From XYD12-FULL-36-8 sp041739035 (lineage in GTDB: Bacteria > Bacteroidota > Ignavibacteria > Ignavibacteriales > Ignavibacteriaceae), in assembly GCA_041739035.1 (NCBI GenBank), contig JBGSOQ010000062.1, positions 68,283-132,282 of the forward strand: 64,000 nt of DNA, in the 5' to 3' direction. The position numbers were made by a program, and so were the translations under genes. The notes beneath the pieces are model-generated. The model was not told the DNA's origin and made no database searches. It worked only from the letters and a program-made list of their open reading frames with translations. Shown here in pieces: positions 17,439 to 26,856 of the stretch (position 1 is the stretch's first letter; each line of letters starts with the position of its first letter).

Positions 17439-19124
17439 TTAGTACTCCAAAGTAAATTTAAGAAGTGCGTAGGATAATTTTTCGGTCGTATTCATTGTGA
17501 TGTTTTGCTGATGACTATAGTTGTAGGAAATATCAAAAATAAAATCTCTTATCGGCTCTACTCTTAATCCCAGACTAAAAAAATTATTATTAATTCTATC
17601 ACCGTCCAAAAAGTATGCACGATCTGTTTCAAGAACATAACCATGACTAAGGGCAATATCACCGCCAACATTTTTTGTCAGAGTTCCATCTTCTGCATAA
17701 ACATTTTCACCTGATCTTTGATAGCGATATTCGAATGCAAATCGCAGCCATTCGTTAAAATTATAATTTGATCTAAACATCAACTCATCAGCGTTTGGTC
17801 CTATCCGGTGACCGAGATTTGCACCAAATGCAGTATAATTATTTTGAATATTAAAATGTGTGTAAACGTAAGGACGAATTTTTGTGTATTCAAAAATCAA
17901 TGAAAGATCATTTAGACTTAGTGGATTATACCAAAATGCCCCAAGCTGGTAAGCTGTTTTGTTTGTGTATTTTTCCAGATCTCCAAGATTGCTTAGGATA
18001 TTTTCATCAAGCAGAAACGTTGCCTGCAGTTCTAAATTTTTTACAAATTTAGTTTGAAGATCAAAATATATATTCCCATTATCTCTATCCTGAATCGCCA
18101 TCTCTATAAACTTATAAAAATTTACCGGCGCTAAATATCCAAGTTCAATTCCACGCCCGGAATAAATCATAGTCTCCCCGATTCCAACATCAAATAAATT
18201 ATCAAACTTTAGCTTAAGATGATTATGTGCATAGTACTTTGTGTAGCGCTCCTCAGGTGTGTAACTAAAATATCCTGTTGTTGATGCATGCAGAGAGGTG
18301 AAGCTTATTATACCATAATCAAAATTAAATTTAAGAAAATCCATTGTTGGATTATCACCTGAGAGAATTAATTTGCTTCCATAGCCGTAACCTAAGGTAA
18401 TATCTTCCCTGCCAAGTTGAATACTTATATCCATATCTTCATAAGGTTCTGTATAATATTTTAAATAGCCATAAGTAAAATCATAGTTACCAATGTTTTC
18501 AGTATTCTCAAGCCACTTGAAGCTAGTAAGCAATCGCGGCTCAATAATTTCTGCTAAAGTTTCATCACCGCTAACCCCGCCTTTTATAACAGTTAAATTG
18601 TATCCAAGATGATTAAATACTGTTCCCCTGATTCTAAATCCAATATCGTAAAGATTTGCATTGTCCGCATTTTCCTGTGAGAAATCCTGTCCATGATAAA
18701 AGTGCCCAAGCCATTCAAAGTAGATATTATTTTCCAGTTCCTGATATGCATATAAATATTTTACTTTATCTGTAACCATTTGATCAAGATCTGTAAAAAA
18801 TCCATGTTGCGGATTAAAGAGTTGTGTAGCCGTATCGGGATCGATAGAATCAGAAAATTCGAATCTATACTTATTTAACAGTTTTTTTTCTGTTGAACTT
18901 AGTTCTGTTAGCTTAGCATTTATTTTTTCAAGCAGGTCTTTAACTTCAAATCTGGATAAAACAGGATCGTCTTCCCTGATAAAAGAAATAATTCCTTTCA
19001 CTTTCATTTCCTTAAGAAATGTGTAAACTCCGTGTTGTATTTGAACATTTTCAACCTGTGAAAATGTAAAGCCAGAACAGATAGTAAAAAATGAAAGTAG
19101 AATAATCAGAAATAATCTCATCAA
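17439..19124 (-). CDS. Wzi-like outer-membrane beta-barrel (capsule-assembly type)
   Basis: A 561-residue outer-membrane protein. The signal peptide MMRLFLIILLSFFTICSGFTFS is followed by a short helical region (about 30-100) with a sequence like VLSRFEVKDLLEKI. A long series of alternating aromatic and polar beta-strands ends in KFTLEY, a typical barrel C-terminus. The middle part IGETMIYSGRGIELGYLAPVNFYKFIEM resembles the Wzi/capsule-assembly barrel family. Members help anchor or export surface polysaccharide. It has no capsule genes beside it here; its closest neighbour is the multihaem cytochrome, which it follows on the same strand direction. Its substrate is therefore unknown, and a porin role for sugars or electron-transfer partners remains possible. 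Confidence 0.7.
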   Translation of the reverse strand: MMRLFLIILLSFFTICSGFTFSQVENVQIQHGVYTFLKEMKVKGIISFIREDDPVLSRFEVKDLLEKINAKLTELSSTEKKLLNKYRFEFSDSIDPDTATQLFNPQHGFFTDLDQMVTDKVKYLYAYQELENNIYFEWLGHFYHGQDFSQENADNANLYDIGFRIRGTVFNHLGYNLTVIKGGVSGDETLAEIIEPRLLTSFKWLENTENIGNYDFTYGYLKYYTEPYEDMDISIQLGREDITLGYGYGSKLILSGDNPTMDFLKFNFDYGIISFTSLHASTTGYFSYTPEERYTKYYAHNHLKLKFDNLFDVGIGETMIYSGRGIELGYLAPVNFYKFIEMAIQDRDNGNIYFDLQTKFVKNLELQATFLLDENILSNLGDLEKYTNKTAYQLGAFWYNPLSLNDLSLIFEYTKIRPYVYTHFNIQNNYTAFGANLGHRIGPNADELMFRSNYNFNEWLRFAFEYRYQRSGENVYAEDGTLTKNVGGDIALSHGYVLETDRAYFLDGDRINNNFFSLGLRVEPIRDFIFDISYNYSHQQNITMNTTEKLSYALLKFTLEY

Positions 19125-19256
19125 TGAATCCTGTTTTTGATGAACAAATATATACTTTATAAATAAAAGAAATCACTTTTTGTAACGCTGGATAGACGCA
19201 CTTCGGTTTTTAGATTAAATCGTTTATGCCTAATTTTACAATAAAACGATAGGAAA

Positions 19257-19523
19257 ATGAGAACAATATATTTAAAAGTTAACCGAAACGGATTGATAAG
19301 AAAGGTTGGTATTGATATGGCTTTTCTATCATCTCATAATAAAATCAGGCTTCCAAAATATTACTTTGAAGAAGGACTTTATCTTTCTTACAGGAAGAAT
19401 TTAAAGGAATCCTCAATTGAAGAATATTACCTTACAAAAGACAAAGTAGAAAAAGAAGATAATGATTTTTATTACTTTGATTTTCCTTTCAAAGTTGGAC
19501 AGGTATTTGACATTTCAATTTGA
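19257..19523 (+). CDS. Hypothetical 88-residue protein
   Basis: A short, charged protein (MRTIYLKVNRNGLIRK...) with no signal peptide or membrane segment. It is rich in Lys, Glu, Tyr and Phe, with a YYFDFPFKVGQVFDI ending that suggests a small beta-rich fold. The start is preceded by AGGAAA. It lies 46 bp upstream of the DUF3078 gene on the same strand and may be cotranscribed. I recognise no family and assign no function. Confidence 0.55.
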   Translation: MRTIYLKVNRNGLIRKVGIDMAFLSSHNKIRLPKYYFEEGLYLSYRKNLKESSIEEYYLTKDKVEKEDNDFYYFDFPFKVGQVFDISI

Positions 19524-19569
19524 CTATTTAAACACATTAAACAAATATCAATTATAGAGGGACCTAATA

Positions 19570-20418
19570 ATGAAAAAATTACTTCTTGTTTTGTTAATAG
19601 CTATATCATTCAATTCTTATGCGCAGGATATACCTGATTCAGTTCTGGTCGATGGCTGGAATCTGGTCGGGGTAGTCGGATTAAATCTAAGTCAAACTGC
19701 ATTAGTCAACTGGTCGCAAGGCGGTTCAAATTCATTAGCCTATGCAGCATATGCAAATCTTGGTGCAGTATTAAAAGAACATCCATGGAAGTGGAAAAAC
19801 AGATTAAGTGTAATCTATGGAAGAACTAAACTTGAGGATGTTGGATACAGAACAACAGAGAATGATATCTATTTTGAAACTGTGTTATCAAGAAACATTG
19901 GCTGGGTGGTTGATCCTTTTGTATCTGTTACTGTTAGAACTGCAGTAACCAAGGGATACGATTATTCTGTAGCCGATACCAACATTCAAATTGTTGACTT
20001 TTTTGATCCTGGTTATGTTTCAGAAGCAATAGGATTTACTTACGATCAAAATAAAATAATTACAACAAGACTCGGTTTAGCATTTCAACAAACTTTTACA
20101 AATCGCTTTACAAATTATACTGATGATCCGGAAACACCAGAAATTGAAACGTTTAAGTTCGATACAGGTATTGAATCTGTTACTGAAGTGAAGTATGACT
20201 TTCTGGAAAACATGACTTATTACAGTTTCTTAAGATTGTTTTCGAGATTCACTTCATTAGATGTCTGGGACGTTAGATGGGATAACATTGTAACAGCAAA
20301 AGTTAACGACTATATAAATGTAAATTTTAACGTCACATTAATTCATGAAATAAGTCAAACTACAAAAACTCAATTACGAGAATCATTGCAGATCGGATTT
20401 AGTTATTCTTTATTTTAA
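19570..20418 (+). CDS. DUF3078 family exported protein
   Basis: A 282-residue protein with signal peptide MKKLLLVLLIAISFNSYAQ. The mature sequence begins DIPDSVLVDGW, then carries LSQTALVNWSQGGSNSLAYAAYANLGAV, the signature of DUF3078, a Bacteroidota family of unknown function. Alternating strands with aromatic ends and a final FSYSLF suggest an outer-membrane beta-barrel of about 12-14 strands. A GAGGGA ribosome-binding site precedes the ATG. It sits immediately before the mechanosensitive-channel gene (25 bp). Together they might form an envelope-stress unit, but this is only positional. Confidence 0.8.
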   Translation: MKKLLLVLLIAISFNSYAQDIPDSVLVDGWNLVGVVGLNLSQTALVNWSQGGSNSLAYAAYANLGAVLKEHPWKWKNRLSVIYGRTKLEDVGYRTTENDIYFETVLSRNIGWVVDPFVSVTVRTAVTKGYDYSVADTNIQIVDFFDPGYVSEAIGFTYDQNKIITTRLGLAFQQTFTNRFTNYTDDPETPEIETFKFDTGIESVTEVKYDFLENMTYYSFLRLFSRFTSLDVWDVRWDNIVTAKVNDYINVNFNVTLIHEISQTTKTQLRESLQIGFSYSLF

Positions 20419-20443
20419 GATCAAAAAAAACAAAAAGAATTAA

Positions 20444-21256
20444 ATGAACTGGCAAGAATTAGTACCTGAGTTAAAAAAGTATTTAACAGAATTTGGTGTT
20501 CACATCATTTCTGCGTTGATAATCCTGGTCATAGGTTTTTGGGTTTCAAAATCTCTGACGAAAATATTAAAGAAGGTACTTACCAGAAGAAATGTTGATA
20601 TAACACTTATTGGTTTCTTAACCAGTGCTTTAAAATTTGCTCTATATTTGTTTGTCATTATTGCCGCTGTAGGACAGTTAGGTATAGAAACGACATCGTT
20701 TATCGCCGCTTTAGGTGCAGCCGGACTGGCTATCGGTTTAGCTTTACAGGGTTCACTCGCTAATGTTGCTGCAGGTGTTATGTTAATTATCTTTAGACAG
20801 GTAAAGGTTGGACAATTTGTAGAAAGCGGCGGTGTTAGCGGTACAGTTGAAAAGGTTGGAATATTTAACACTACGTTGCTAACCATAGATAACAAAGTGA
20901 TTTTTATTCCTAACTCAAAACTGATCAATGATAACATAATTAATTATTCAGAGAAAGAAACCAGAAGAATCGATTTGGTTTTTGGCATTAGCTATAAAGA
21001 TGATATTGATAAAGCAAAAAATATTATAAAAAACATAATTGATTCTGATCCGCTAATTCTAAAAGAGCCTGCGTCAGTGATTGTTGTTGGTGAACTTGCT
21101 GATAACAGTGTAAACATTTTTGCAAGACCCTGGGTCAATACGCAAGACTTCTTTGAAGTTAAATTCAGATTAATTGAATTGGTAAAGAAAAAATTTGATG
21201 AGGAAAAAATATCTATTCCATTTCCACAGAGAGATGTTCATATTCATCAGAGTTAA
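20444..21256 (+). CDS. Small-conductance mechanosensitive channel (MscS family)
   Basis: A 270-residue inner-membrane channel of the size of E. coli MscS. Three membrane segments are visible (about 18-35, 60-85, 90-125). The pore-lining helix is glycine/alanine-rich: FIAALGAAGLAIGLALQGSLANVAAGVML. It is followed by the cytoplasmic beta domain (GQFVESGGVSGTVEKVGIFNTTL, then VIFIPNSKLINDNIINYS) and an alpha/beta C-terminal domain. It would open when membrane tension rises and release solutes during hypo-osmotic shock. All family features are intact. Confidence 0.93.
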   Translation: MNWQELVPELKKYLTEFGVHIISALIILVIGFWVSKSLTKILKKVLTRRNVDITLIGFLTSALKFALYLFVIIAAVGQLGIETTSFIAALGAAGLAIGLALQGSLANVAAGVMLIIFRQVKVGQFVESGGVSGTVEKVGIFNTTLLTIDNKVIFIPNSKLINDNIINYSEKETRRIDLVFGISYKDDIDKAKNIIKNIIDSDPLILKEPASVIVVGELADNSVNIFARPWVNTQDFFEVKFRLIELVKKKFDEEKISIPFPQRDVHIHQS

Positions 21257-21281
21257 TTTTTATTCGATATTTTTAATCGCT

Positions 21282-21315
21282 TGTCATTCTCACGTATGTG
21301 GGAATCTATTTTTAG
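21282..21315. repeat. GTCATTC...GGGAATC palindromic repeat before the HerA-like gene
   Basis: TGTCATTCTCACG and CGTATGTGGGAATCTATTTTTAG form an imperfect inverted repeat of a type also present at 59979-60013, where it again precedes a coding start. An in-frame TTG inside this repeat artificially lengthens the downstream open frame. Confidence 0.55.
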
Positions 21316-21334
21316 ACTGATAACAGGATTTAAT

Positions 21335-22900
21335 ATGAGCTTAACAGATAAATTTATTTCCGATCTAACTGAAGGATATACTTTTAAAGGTGATTCTTTA
21401 ATTCTCGGCACTGCAATTTATAATAATGAACCGCAGCAAAATCTTCATATCAAAATTCCACTTAGCACTATAAACAGACACGGTTTAATTGCAGGAGCTA
21501 CAGGTACGGGCAAAACAAAAACAGTTCAAATATTTGCAGAAGCATTATCCGAAAAAAGTATTCCTGTTTTGTTGATGGATATTAAAGGAGATTTAAGCGG
21601 CATTGCTGAAGAAGGAACTTTAAATCCTAAAATAGAAGAAAGACATTCTAAGATTGGTATCAAATATCAACCAAAAAGTTTTCCTGTAGAGTTTCTTACT
21701 TTATCTGAAGAAAAAGGAACTCGACTGCGTGCAACCGTTTCAGAGTTTGGTCCGGTGTTAGTTTCAAAAATTCTGGAATTGAATGACACACAATCGGGCT
21801 TGCTGGCAATCCTCTTTAAATATTGTGATGATAACAATCTTGCACTTCTCGATTTAAAGGACTTGAAAAAAGTATTGCAATTTGCCACCACTGAAGGAAA
21901 GCAAGAGATTGCAAAAGATTATGGTTCAATTTCTCCGACATCAATCGGAACAATTTTAAGAAAAGTAGTTGAACTTGAACAGCAAGGTGCTGAAACATTT
22001 TTTGGTGAGAAATCATTTGAAGTTGAGGATCTTTTAAGGGTTGATGAAAATGGGAATGGAGTAATATCAATTTTAAGACTAATCGATATTCAGGATAGAC
22101 CAAAATTATTTTCTACATTTATGCTTTCGATGCTGGCAGAAATTTACTCAAGCTTTCCTGAGCTTGGTGATAAAGCTGAACCAAAATTAGTTATCGTAAT
22201 AGATGAAGCTCATCTTATATTTAAAGAAGCAAGCAAAGCATTGTTGGATCAGATAGAAACAATAATAAAACTTATAAGATCAAAAGGTGTGGGTATTTAT
22301 TTCTGCACACAAAATCCAACTGATGTTCCTCAAGCTGTTTTAAGTCAGCTTGGATTAAAAATACAACATGCACTGCGAGCATTTACTGCACAAGATAGAA
22401 AAATGATTAAACTAACTTCAGAAAATTATCCTATCTCTGAATATTATAAGACTGATGAATTACTTACATCTCTCGGAATCGGCGAAGCTGCAATTAGTGC
22501 ATTAAATGAAAAAGGAGTTCCTACTCCCCTTGCAGCAACATTGCTGTGTGCACCAAGATCACGAATGGATATTTTAACAAATGATGAATTGACTTCTAAA
22601 ATCAATGCTTCTAAAATTCTTGCTAAATATAATCAAGCTATCGATCGTGAAAGCGCTTATGAAATTCTTAATAAGAAATTAGATGCGGCTCGTGAATTTG
22701 ATTTACAAATTCCTGATGAACAAAACAGAACTTATGATCGGCAGCCACGAACTAACACAAAAACAAGTACAAGAAAAGAAAAAAGCACTGTTGATAAAGT
22801 TGTGAATAGCCCGCTTTCAAAACAGATAGGTAGAACTTTGGTTAGAGAAATTACACGTGGAATTTTTGGTGTGCTTGGCATAGGTGGAAGAAAAAGATAA
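21335..22900 (+). CDS. HerA-like ATPase (DUF853 family)
   Basis: A 521-residue cytoplasmic P-loop ATPase related to HerA/FtsK motor proteins. The start at ATG 21335 (MSLTDKFISDLTEGY) is chosen because the 18 extra in-frame codons upstream are translation of a palindromic repeat. Visible motifs: Walker A GATGTGKT (54-61), LLMDIKGDLSG after it, and Walker B LVIVIDEAH (DEAH at 290-293). The sensor-like segment YFCTQNPTDVP and an arginine-rich C-terminus follow. Family members are annotated as bipolar DNA helicases, but no partner nuclease (NurA) gene is adjacent, so the role is unclear. The M19 gene starts 2 bp after its stop. Confidence 0.85.
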   Translation: MSLTDKFISDLTEGYTFKGDSLILGTAIYNNEPQQNLHIKIPLSTINRHGLIAGATGTGKTKTVQIFAEALSEKSIPVLLMDIKGDLSGIAEEGTLNPKIEERHSKIGIKYQPKSFPVEFLTLSEEKGTRLRATVSEFGPVLVSKILELNDTQSGLLAILFKYCDDNNLALLDLKDLKKVLQFATTEGKQEIAKDYGSISPTSIGTILRKVVELEQQGAETFFGEKSFEVEDLLRVDENGNGVISILRLIDIQDRPKLFSTFMLSMLAEIYSSFPELGDKAEPKLVIVIDEAHLIFKEASKALLDQIETIIKLIRSKGVGIYFCTQNPTDVPQAVLSQLGLKIQHALRAFTAQDRKMIKLTSENYPISEYYKTDELLTSLGIGEAAISALNEKGVPTPLAATLLCAPRSRMDILTNDELTSKINASKILAKYNQAIDRESAYEILNKKLDAAREFDLQIPDEQNRTYDRQPRTNTKTSTRKEKSTVDKVVNSPLSKQIGRTLVREITRGIFGVLGIGGRKR

Positions 22901-22902
22901 TT

Positions 22903-24537
22903 ATGAAAAAAGTTTACTTAACAGTATTTTATTTATTTTTATCAGCAGTTCAATACTCTCAAACAATTTCCGTTTCAGGAAATATTAGAAATGTTACAAC
23001 TAACTCCCCGATCGAAGGCGCAAAAGTACAAATCAAAAACATATCCAATGGAATGATTGATTCTGTATTCTCCGATTTAATAGGAAATTGGCAGTATGAT
23101 ATAGCAACATCTGTTGAAGATGATATTAATTATCTACCAACTAGCTTAGAAGTGATGCAAAATTTTCCTAACCCGTTTAATCCATCTACTAAAATTGGAT
23201 TTTTAATTCCCATCGATGAAAATGTTTCTATTTCTGTTCACAATATTCTTGGTGAGCTGGTCGATGTTAAAAGTTCATTTCTTACTAAAGGTAATTATGT
23301 TGTTGATTGGTGCAGTAAAGGAAGTGCAGGAGTATATTTTTACACCATTACCTATGGAAATCAATCCATAACAAAAAAAATGATTCAGCTTGATGGCGGT
23401 AATGGCATTGGTCTTGGAGAAATTAGATCAGGGATATCAAGTACAGCTAGTAAGAATAATACAATACCATTATATAATATTGAAATTGTTATTAATAAAT
23501 TTTCATATGCGGCTGATACTACTTTAGCAGATATTGCCGGCGGAGAAAACTTTTCAACTTTTCTTCAAACTGTTCACTCAAAATACACTTTGATTGATTT
23601 ACACAACGATGTTCTTGAAGTTATGGTAGGTGATCCAAGTTACCATCTTACAGATTTTCATACTTACAATCACACCGATATCCCGAGATTGCAGCAAGGC
23701 GGAGTTGATATTCAGTTCTTTTCAATTTGGGTAAGTCCTACTTCTTATACTAATTATTTTGATCAAGCACTTGTAATGCGTGATTTATTTTATTCAGAGC
23801 TTGCCGCAAACACTTTAACGATTGAGCAAGCAACAACAATAGATCAGTCTCTGCAAATAAACGAGCAAAATAAAATTGCAGCAGTTATTGGCGTTGAAGG
23901 TGGACATCATATTGAGGAAAGTATTGATAAACTTGTGCAGTTGTATAATGCTGGAATGAGATATTTAACAATCACCTGGAATAACAGTGTAAGCTGGGCA
24001 ATCTCCGCAGCCGATAGCCGATCTACAACTCAAGGATTGAATATTTTTGGGCGACAGATTATTAGAACATTGGATTCTCTTGGCGTGATCATTGATGTTT
24101 CGCATACTGGGATAAAAACAATTCAGGATATTTTACAGGTAACTAATAATCCAATAGTAGCTACTCACTCAGGTGCAAGAGCAATAAGAAATCACACAAG
24201 AAATTTATATGATGATCAAATCCAGGCAATCGCGAATACTGGGGGCGTAATTGGAATCGTATTTTATCCACCATTTCTGGTAAATCCTACTCCCGCTTAT
24301 ATTAGTGATGTAGTCGCACATATCGATCATATAGTAAACTTAGTTGGGACAGATTTTGTTGCTATAGGTTCAGATTTTGACGGAATTGGAACGAATGTAG
24401 TAGTAGGGTTAGAAGATGTTTCTAAATACCCTGATTTAACTTTAGCATTACTTGAGCATGGATATACCGAATTAGAAGTTGCAAAGTTTTTAGGTGGAAA
24501 TTTTAAGAGAGTTTTTGAACAAGTTTGTGGTAACTAA
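22903..24537 (+). CDS. M19 membrane-dipeptidase-like enzyme with an internal T9SS-type sorting module
   Basis: A 544-residue exported protein. Order: signal peptide (1-19); first half of a carboxypeptidase-regulatory Ig-like fold (about 21-75, SVSGNIRNVTTNSPIEGAKV); a complete T9SS-type sorting module (about 79-165, MQNFPNPFNPSTKIGF to ITKKMIQLDG); what looks like the rest of the Ig fold (190-225); and the M19 peptidase domain (226-544). Zinc ligands are visible in DLHND (232-236), Glu in GVEGGHH, His in THSGARAIRNHTRN and Asp in GSDFDG. M19 enzymes cleave dipeptides, including D-amino-acid-containing ones. The sorting module is normally at the very C-terminus; here it is internal. The gene is coupled to the HerA-like gene and converges, 2 bp away, on an M23 gene. 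Confidence 0.87.
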   Translation: MKKVYLTVFYLFLSAVQYSQTISVSGNIRNVTTNSPIEGAKVQIKNISNGMIDSVFSDLIGNWQYDIATSVEDDINYLPTSLEVMQNFPNPFNPSTKIGFLIPIDENVSISVHNILGELVDVKSSFLTKGNYVVDWCSKGSAGVYFYTITYGNQSITKKMIQLDGGNGIGLGEIRSGISSTASKNNTIPLYNIEIVINKFSYAADTTLADIAGGENFSTFLQTVHSKYTLIDLHNDVLEVMVGDPSYHLTDFHTYNHTDIPRLQQGGVDIQFFSIWVSPTSYTNYFDQALVMRDLFYSELAANTLTIEQATTIDQSLQINEQNKIAAVIGVEGGHHIEESIDKLVQLYNAGMRYLTITWNNSVSWAISAADSRSTTQGLNIFGRQIIRTLDSLGVIIDVSHTGIKTIQDILQVTNNPIVATHSGARAIRNHTRNLYDDQIQAIANTGGVIGIVFYPPFLVNPTPAYISDVVAHIDHIVNLVGTDFVAIGSDFDGIGTNVVVGLEDVSKYPDLTLALLEHGYTELEVAKFLGGNFKRVFEQVCGN

Positions 24538-24539
24538 AA

Positions 24540-25640
24540 TTATTTAACCAGCATCATCTTTTTATTTTCTCTAAAAATATTCTTTCCCTTTGCTGATTGA
24601 ACATTTAGTGAATAAATATAAACACCTGATGGTAATTCATCAGCAAAAAATAATTCGTGGTAAATTCCCTCACTTCGTTCTTCTTCAACTAAAGTAGCAA
24701 TTTCACTTCCTAGTAAATCATAAATTTTTAGTTGCACATAACTTCTTTGCGGTATTTCAAACCTTATAGATGTGGAAGGGTTGAACGGATTAGGATAATT
24801 TTGTGAAAGACTAAAATTATTTACCTCAACTTCATTCTCAGCAATACCGGTTAGTGGATCAGCATTCACAACCTGCCCAGCATAAACAGTAACAACTCTT
24901 GTGTAACCCATTGATGGTGCTGAAACAGTGTAAGTTCCGGGCTTAACATCACCAATGGCATAATTTTCATTATAAAAATCATCTGAGCCAATTTTGGTAT
25001 CTGCAAATAAATAGGTTAGGGAGTAACCATAAGTTGTGTAAGGTGGTCTTGGTTTTGGATCGGGAGTAATGTTAACTCTCGTTTCATCGGGTGCATTAGG
25101 CACTCTGCCATAAATTGCACCCATTCCCGTTATGCTGCACCAGAGTTCAGCATTTCTTTTATTACGTAAACCGCTGCTTTGTGATCCCTTTCGGATTTCA
25201 AAATGTAAATGGGCACCTGTTGAGTAGCCAGTATTTCCTGAAAGCGCAATTGGCTGGCCTTTAATTACTGCTTGATTAACTGCAACAAAGGGTCGAGTTA
25301 AATGTCCATAAAGAAAATAGTAGAATGAGTTGGTCCAATAACTTTTAATGAAGATATAATTACCGGCACCGTTTGGTTCATATCCTCCAAAAGCACCTGT
25401 ATCGGTTGGGTTATATCCAACAAAAGAAACGATGCCATCTGTAGCTGAGTAAACTGTATCCCATCGAACAAGAATATCTATTCCGTTATGTGCATTACCA
25501 GGATTAGAAATACTAGGTTCACCATAAAGATAACTACCATTGGTTTGGATATTATTGGGCACAGGTCTGTCGATTCGAAAATTCTGAGCGTGATTAAAGA
25601 GAAACGGTGAGAGAAACAAAATTGTAAATAATATTCTCAT
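24540..25640 (-). CDS. M23 peptidase (LytM-type) with T9SS sorting domain
   Basis: A 366-residue exported protein. After the signal peptide (1-18) comes an M23/LytM metallopeptidase domain. Zinc ligands are H51 and D55 in NAHNGID and the second His of GAHLHFE (H144-H146), with a YGHLTRP strand between. A beta-sandwich of ~90 residues follows (DARYVS-like turn GDVKPGTYTVSAPSMGY), then a T9SS sorting domain (about 280-366, QNYPNPFNPSTSIRFEIP). M23 enzymes cut glycyl or cross-link peptides in cell walls. As a T9SS cargo it would act outside the cell, so prey or debris cell walls are likelier targets than its own. It lies downstream of the first TonB cassette on the same strand. Confidence 0.88.
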   Translation of the reverse strand: MRILFTILFLSPFLFNHAQNFRIDRPVPNNIQTNGSYLYGEPSISNPGNAHNGIDILVRWDTVYSATDGIVSFVGYNPTDTGAFGGYEPNGAGNYIFIKSYWTNSFYYFLYGHLTRPFVAVNQAVIKGQPIALSGNTGYSTGAHLHFEIRKGSQSSGLRNKRNAELWCSITGMGAIYGRVPNAPDETRVNITPDPKPRPPYTTYGYSLTYLFADTKIGSDDFYNENYAIGDVKPGTYTVSAPSMGYTRVVTVYAGQVVNADPLTGIAENEVEVNNFSLSQNYPNPFNPSTSIRFEIPQRSYVQLKIYDLLGSEIATLVEEERSEGIYHELFFADELPSGVYIYSLNVQSAKGKNIFRENKKMMLVK

Positions 25641-25649
25641 TCAACTCCT

Positions 25650-25770
25650 GTTTAATGGGTATAAGGGAAAAGATGTAAGGTATAAGGTTTATGGTATAAG
25701 AAAATTATTTAAAGCTTACGTAACTCTATTTATTTTTCCTTATACCAAATACCTTACCGGGATTCCCTAT
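25650..25770. repeat. Inverted GGTATAAGG repeat between two minus-strand genes
   Basis: Several GGTATAAG copies (25652-25700) face inverted copies (CCTTATACC, ACCTTACC) at 25738-25757. They form a large imperfect stem over the gap between the PorV-like gene and the M23 gene. It could separate the two transcripts or simply be an old repeat insertion. Confidence 0.5.
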
Positions 25771-25771
25771 T

Positions 25772-26779
25772 CTAAAAATTAATGCCAACAGAAAAATAAT
25801 GTATCTCAGTCAATCGACCGAAATCCTGATAAGCATAGTCGAGTTTTACTTTTATTAGATCTACAATTCTGTAATACAAACCAAAACCGAGTGTCAATCC
25901 TTTTTCAGAATCTTTCTCGAACAATGAATTGTAACCAGCTCTAACATGAATTATTTCATTCCAGGCATATTCTAATCCTGTGTTAAGATATTCCGTATGA
26001 TCATTTGGATGAATTGCATCTAGTCCTAAAGTTAAACGAGAAGTTCCTTCTTTAATTACGTCGGCAGATATTCCAAATCTAAATAAAAGCGGAAGATCAA
26101 ATTTGTCTAATTCAATATTAGAGTTAATCAAATTACTGCCGCCTGCTCCTGAAGGAAATACTACAGTAGCATCTCTACCGGAAAGCTGCATCTTTGTGCC
26201 GAAGTTTGAAATACTTGCAGCAAGTCTTAATTCGTTTAATACCGGAATTTTATACAGCGTTCCGATATCAATCGCAAGTCCTGTAGCATTCATATTCCAC
26301 AGATTTTCACTTATATACTTTAAATTAAACCCAATCGTAAAATTTTCTGTAAGAAATCTGGAATAGTTTAATCCAAGTACTAAAGTATTGTAGTCAAAAA
26401 ATTCACCGGTGCCTTCCGGATTTTCAATTGTTCTAACTGCCATTTCATCCATAGAAAGAACTGAAACAAATGCACCAACGGTTCCTAAACCGGATAAGTT
26501 AGTTGCATAGGCGGCAAAGTCATGTCTAACATCAGCGTACAAAGCTGTATGATTAAAAAATGCTTCGTTAGAGACAATATTAGCCGTTCCACTTGGATTC
26601 CAGTATATAGCAGTGATGTCGTCTGAAATAGCAGTAAATGCACCACCCATTCCTATAGCTCTTGGACCAACATTAAATTTTAGAACCTGAGTTGCTGTTG
26701 TTCCTGTTTTTGTAGTCTGAGCAAACAAAACTGTGGAGCAAATACAAGCAGCTAAAATCATTAATAAATATTTATTCAT
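25772..26779 (-). CDS. PorV-like outer-membrane beta-barrel (cassette 1)
   Basis: A 335-residue protein of the PorV/UPF0164 barrel family. The start is the ATG at 26779, preceded by GGAG; an upstream TTG frame only translates the ribosome-binding site. A signal peptide (MNKYLLMILAACICSTVLFAQ) is followed by LKFNVGPRAIGMGGAFTAISDDITAIYWNPSG, the family signature, and ends with HYFSVGINF, a barrel terminus. PorV carries T9SS cargo from the translocon to the attachment machinery, and relatives occur beside specific cargo genes. Here it is the third gene of a set: TonB receptor, large surface protein, PorV-like barrel. The same set recurs at 48387-54640. Confidence 0.82.
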   Translation of the reverse strand: MNKYLLMILAACICSTVLFAQTTKTGTTATQVLKFNVGPRAIGMGGAFTAISDDITAIYWNPSGTANIVSNEAFFNHTALYADVRHDFAAYATNLSGLGTVGAFVSVLSMDEMAVRTIENPEGTGEFFDYNTLVLGLNYSRFLTENFTIGFNLKYISENLWNMNATGLAIDIGTLYKIPVLNELRLAASISNFGTKMQLSGRDATVVFPSGAGGSNLINSNIELDKFDLPLLFRFGISADVIKEGTSRLTLGLDAIHPNDHTEYLNTGLEYAWNEIIHVRAGYNSLFEKDSEKGLTLGFGLYYRIVDLIKVKLDYAYQDFGRLTEIHYFSVGINF

Positions 26780-26826
26780 AAAAATTCTCCTGATCAAACT
26801 CTATATTATTCATATTTCCTAAAGTC

Positions 26827-26856
26827 ACCCATAGGGGGATTTAGGGGGCTCTTTTT
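26827..26856. repeat. GGGGGATTTAGGGGG repeat
   Basis: A short G-rich element, CCCATAGGGGGATTTAGGGGGCT followed by a T-run, in the 77-bp gap between the large surface-protein gene and the PorV-like gene. It resembles the CCCC/GGGG palindromes at 38666 and 59948. Confidence 0.4.
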
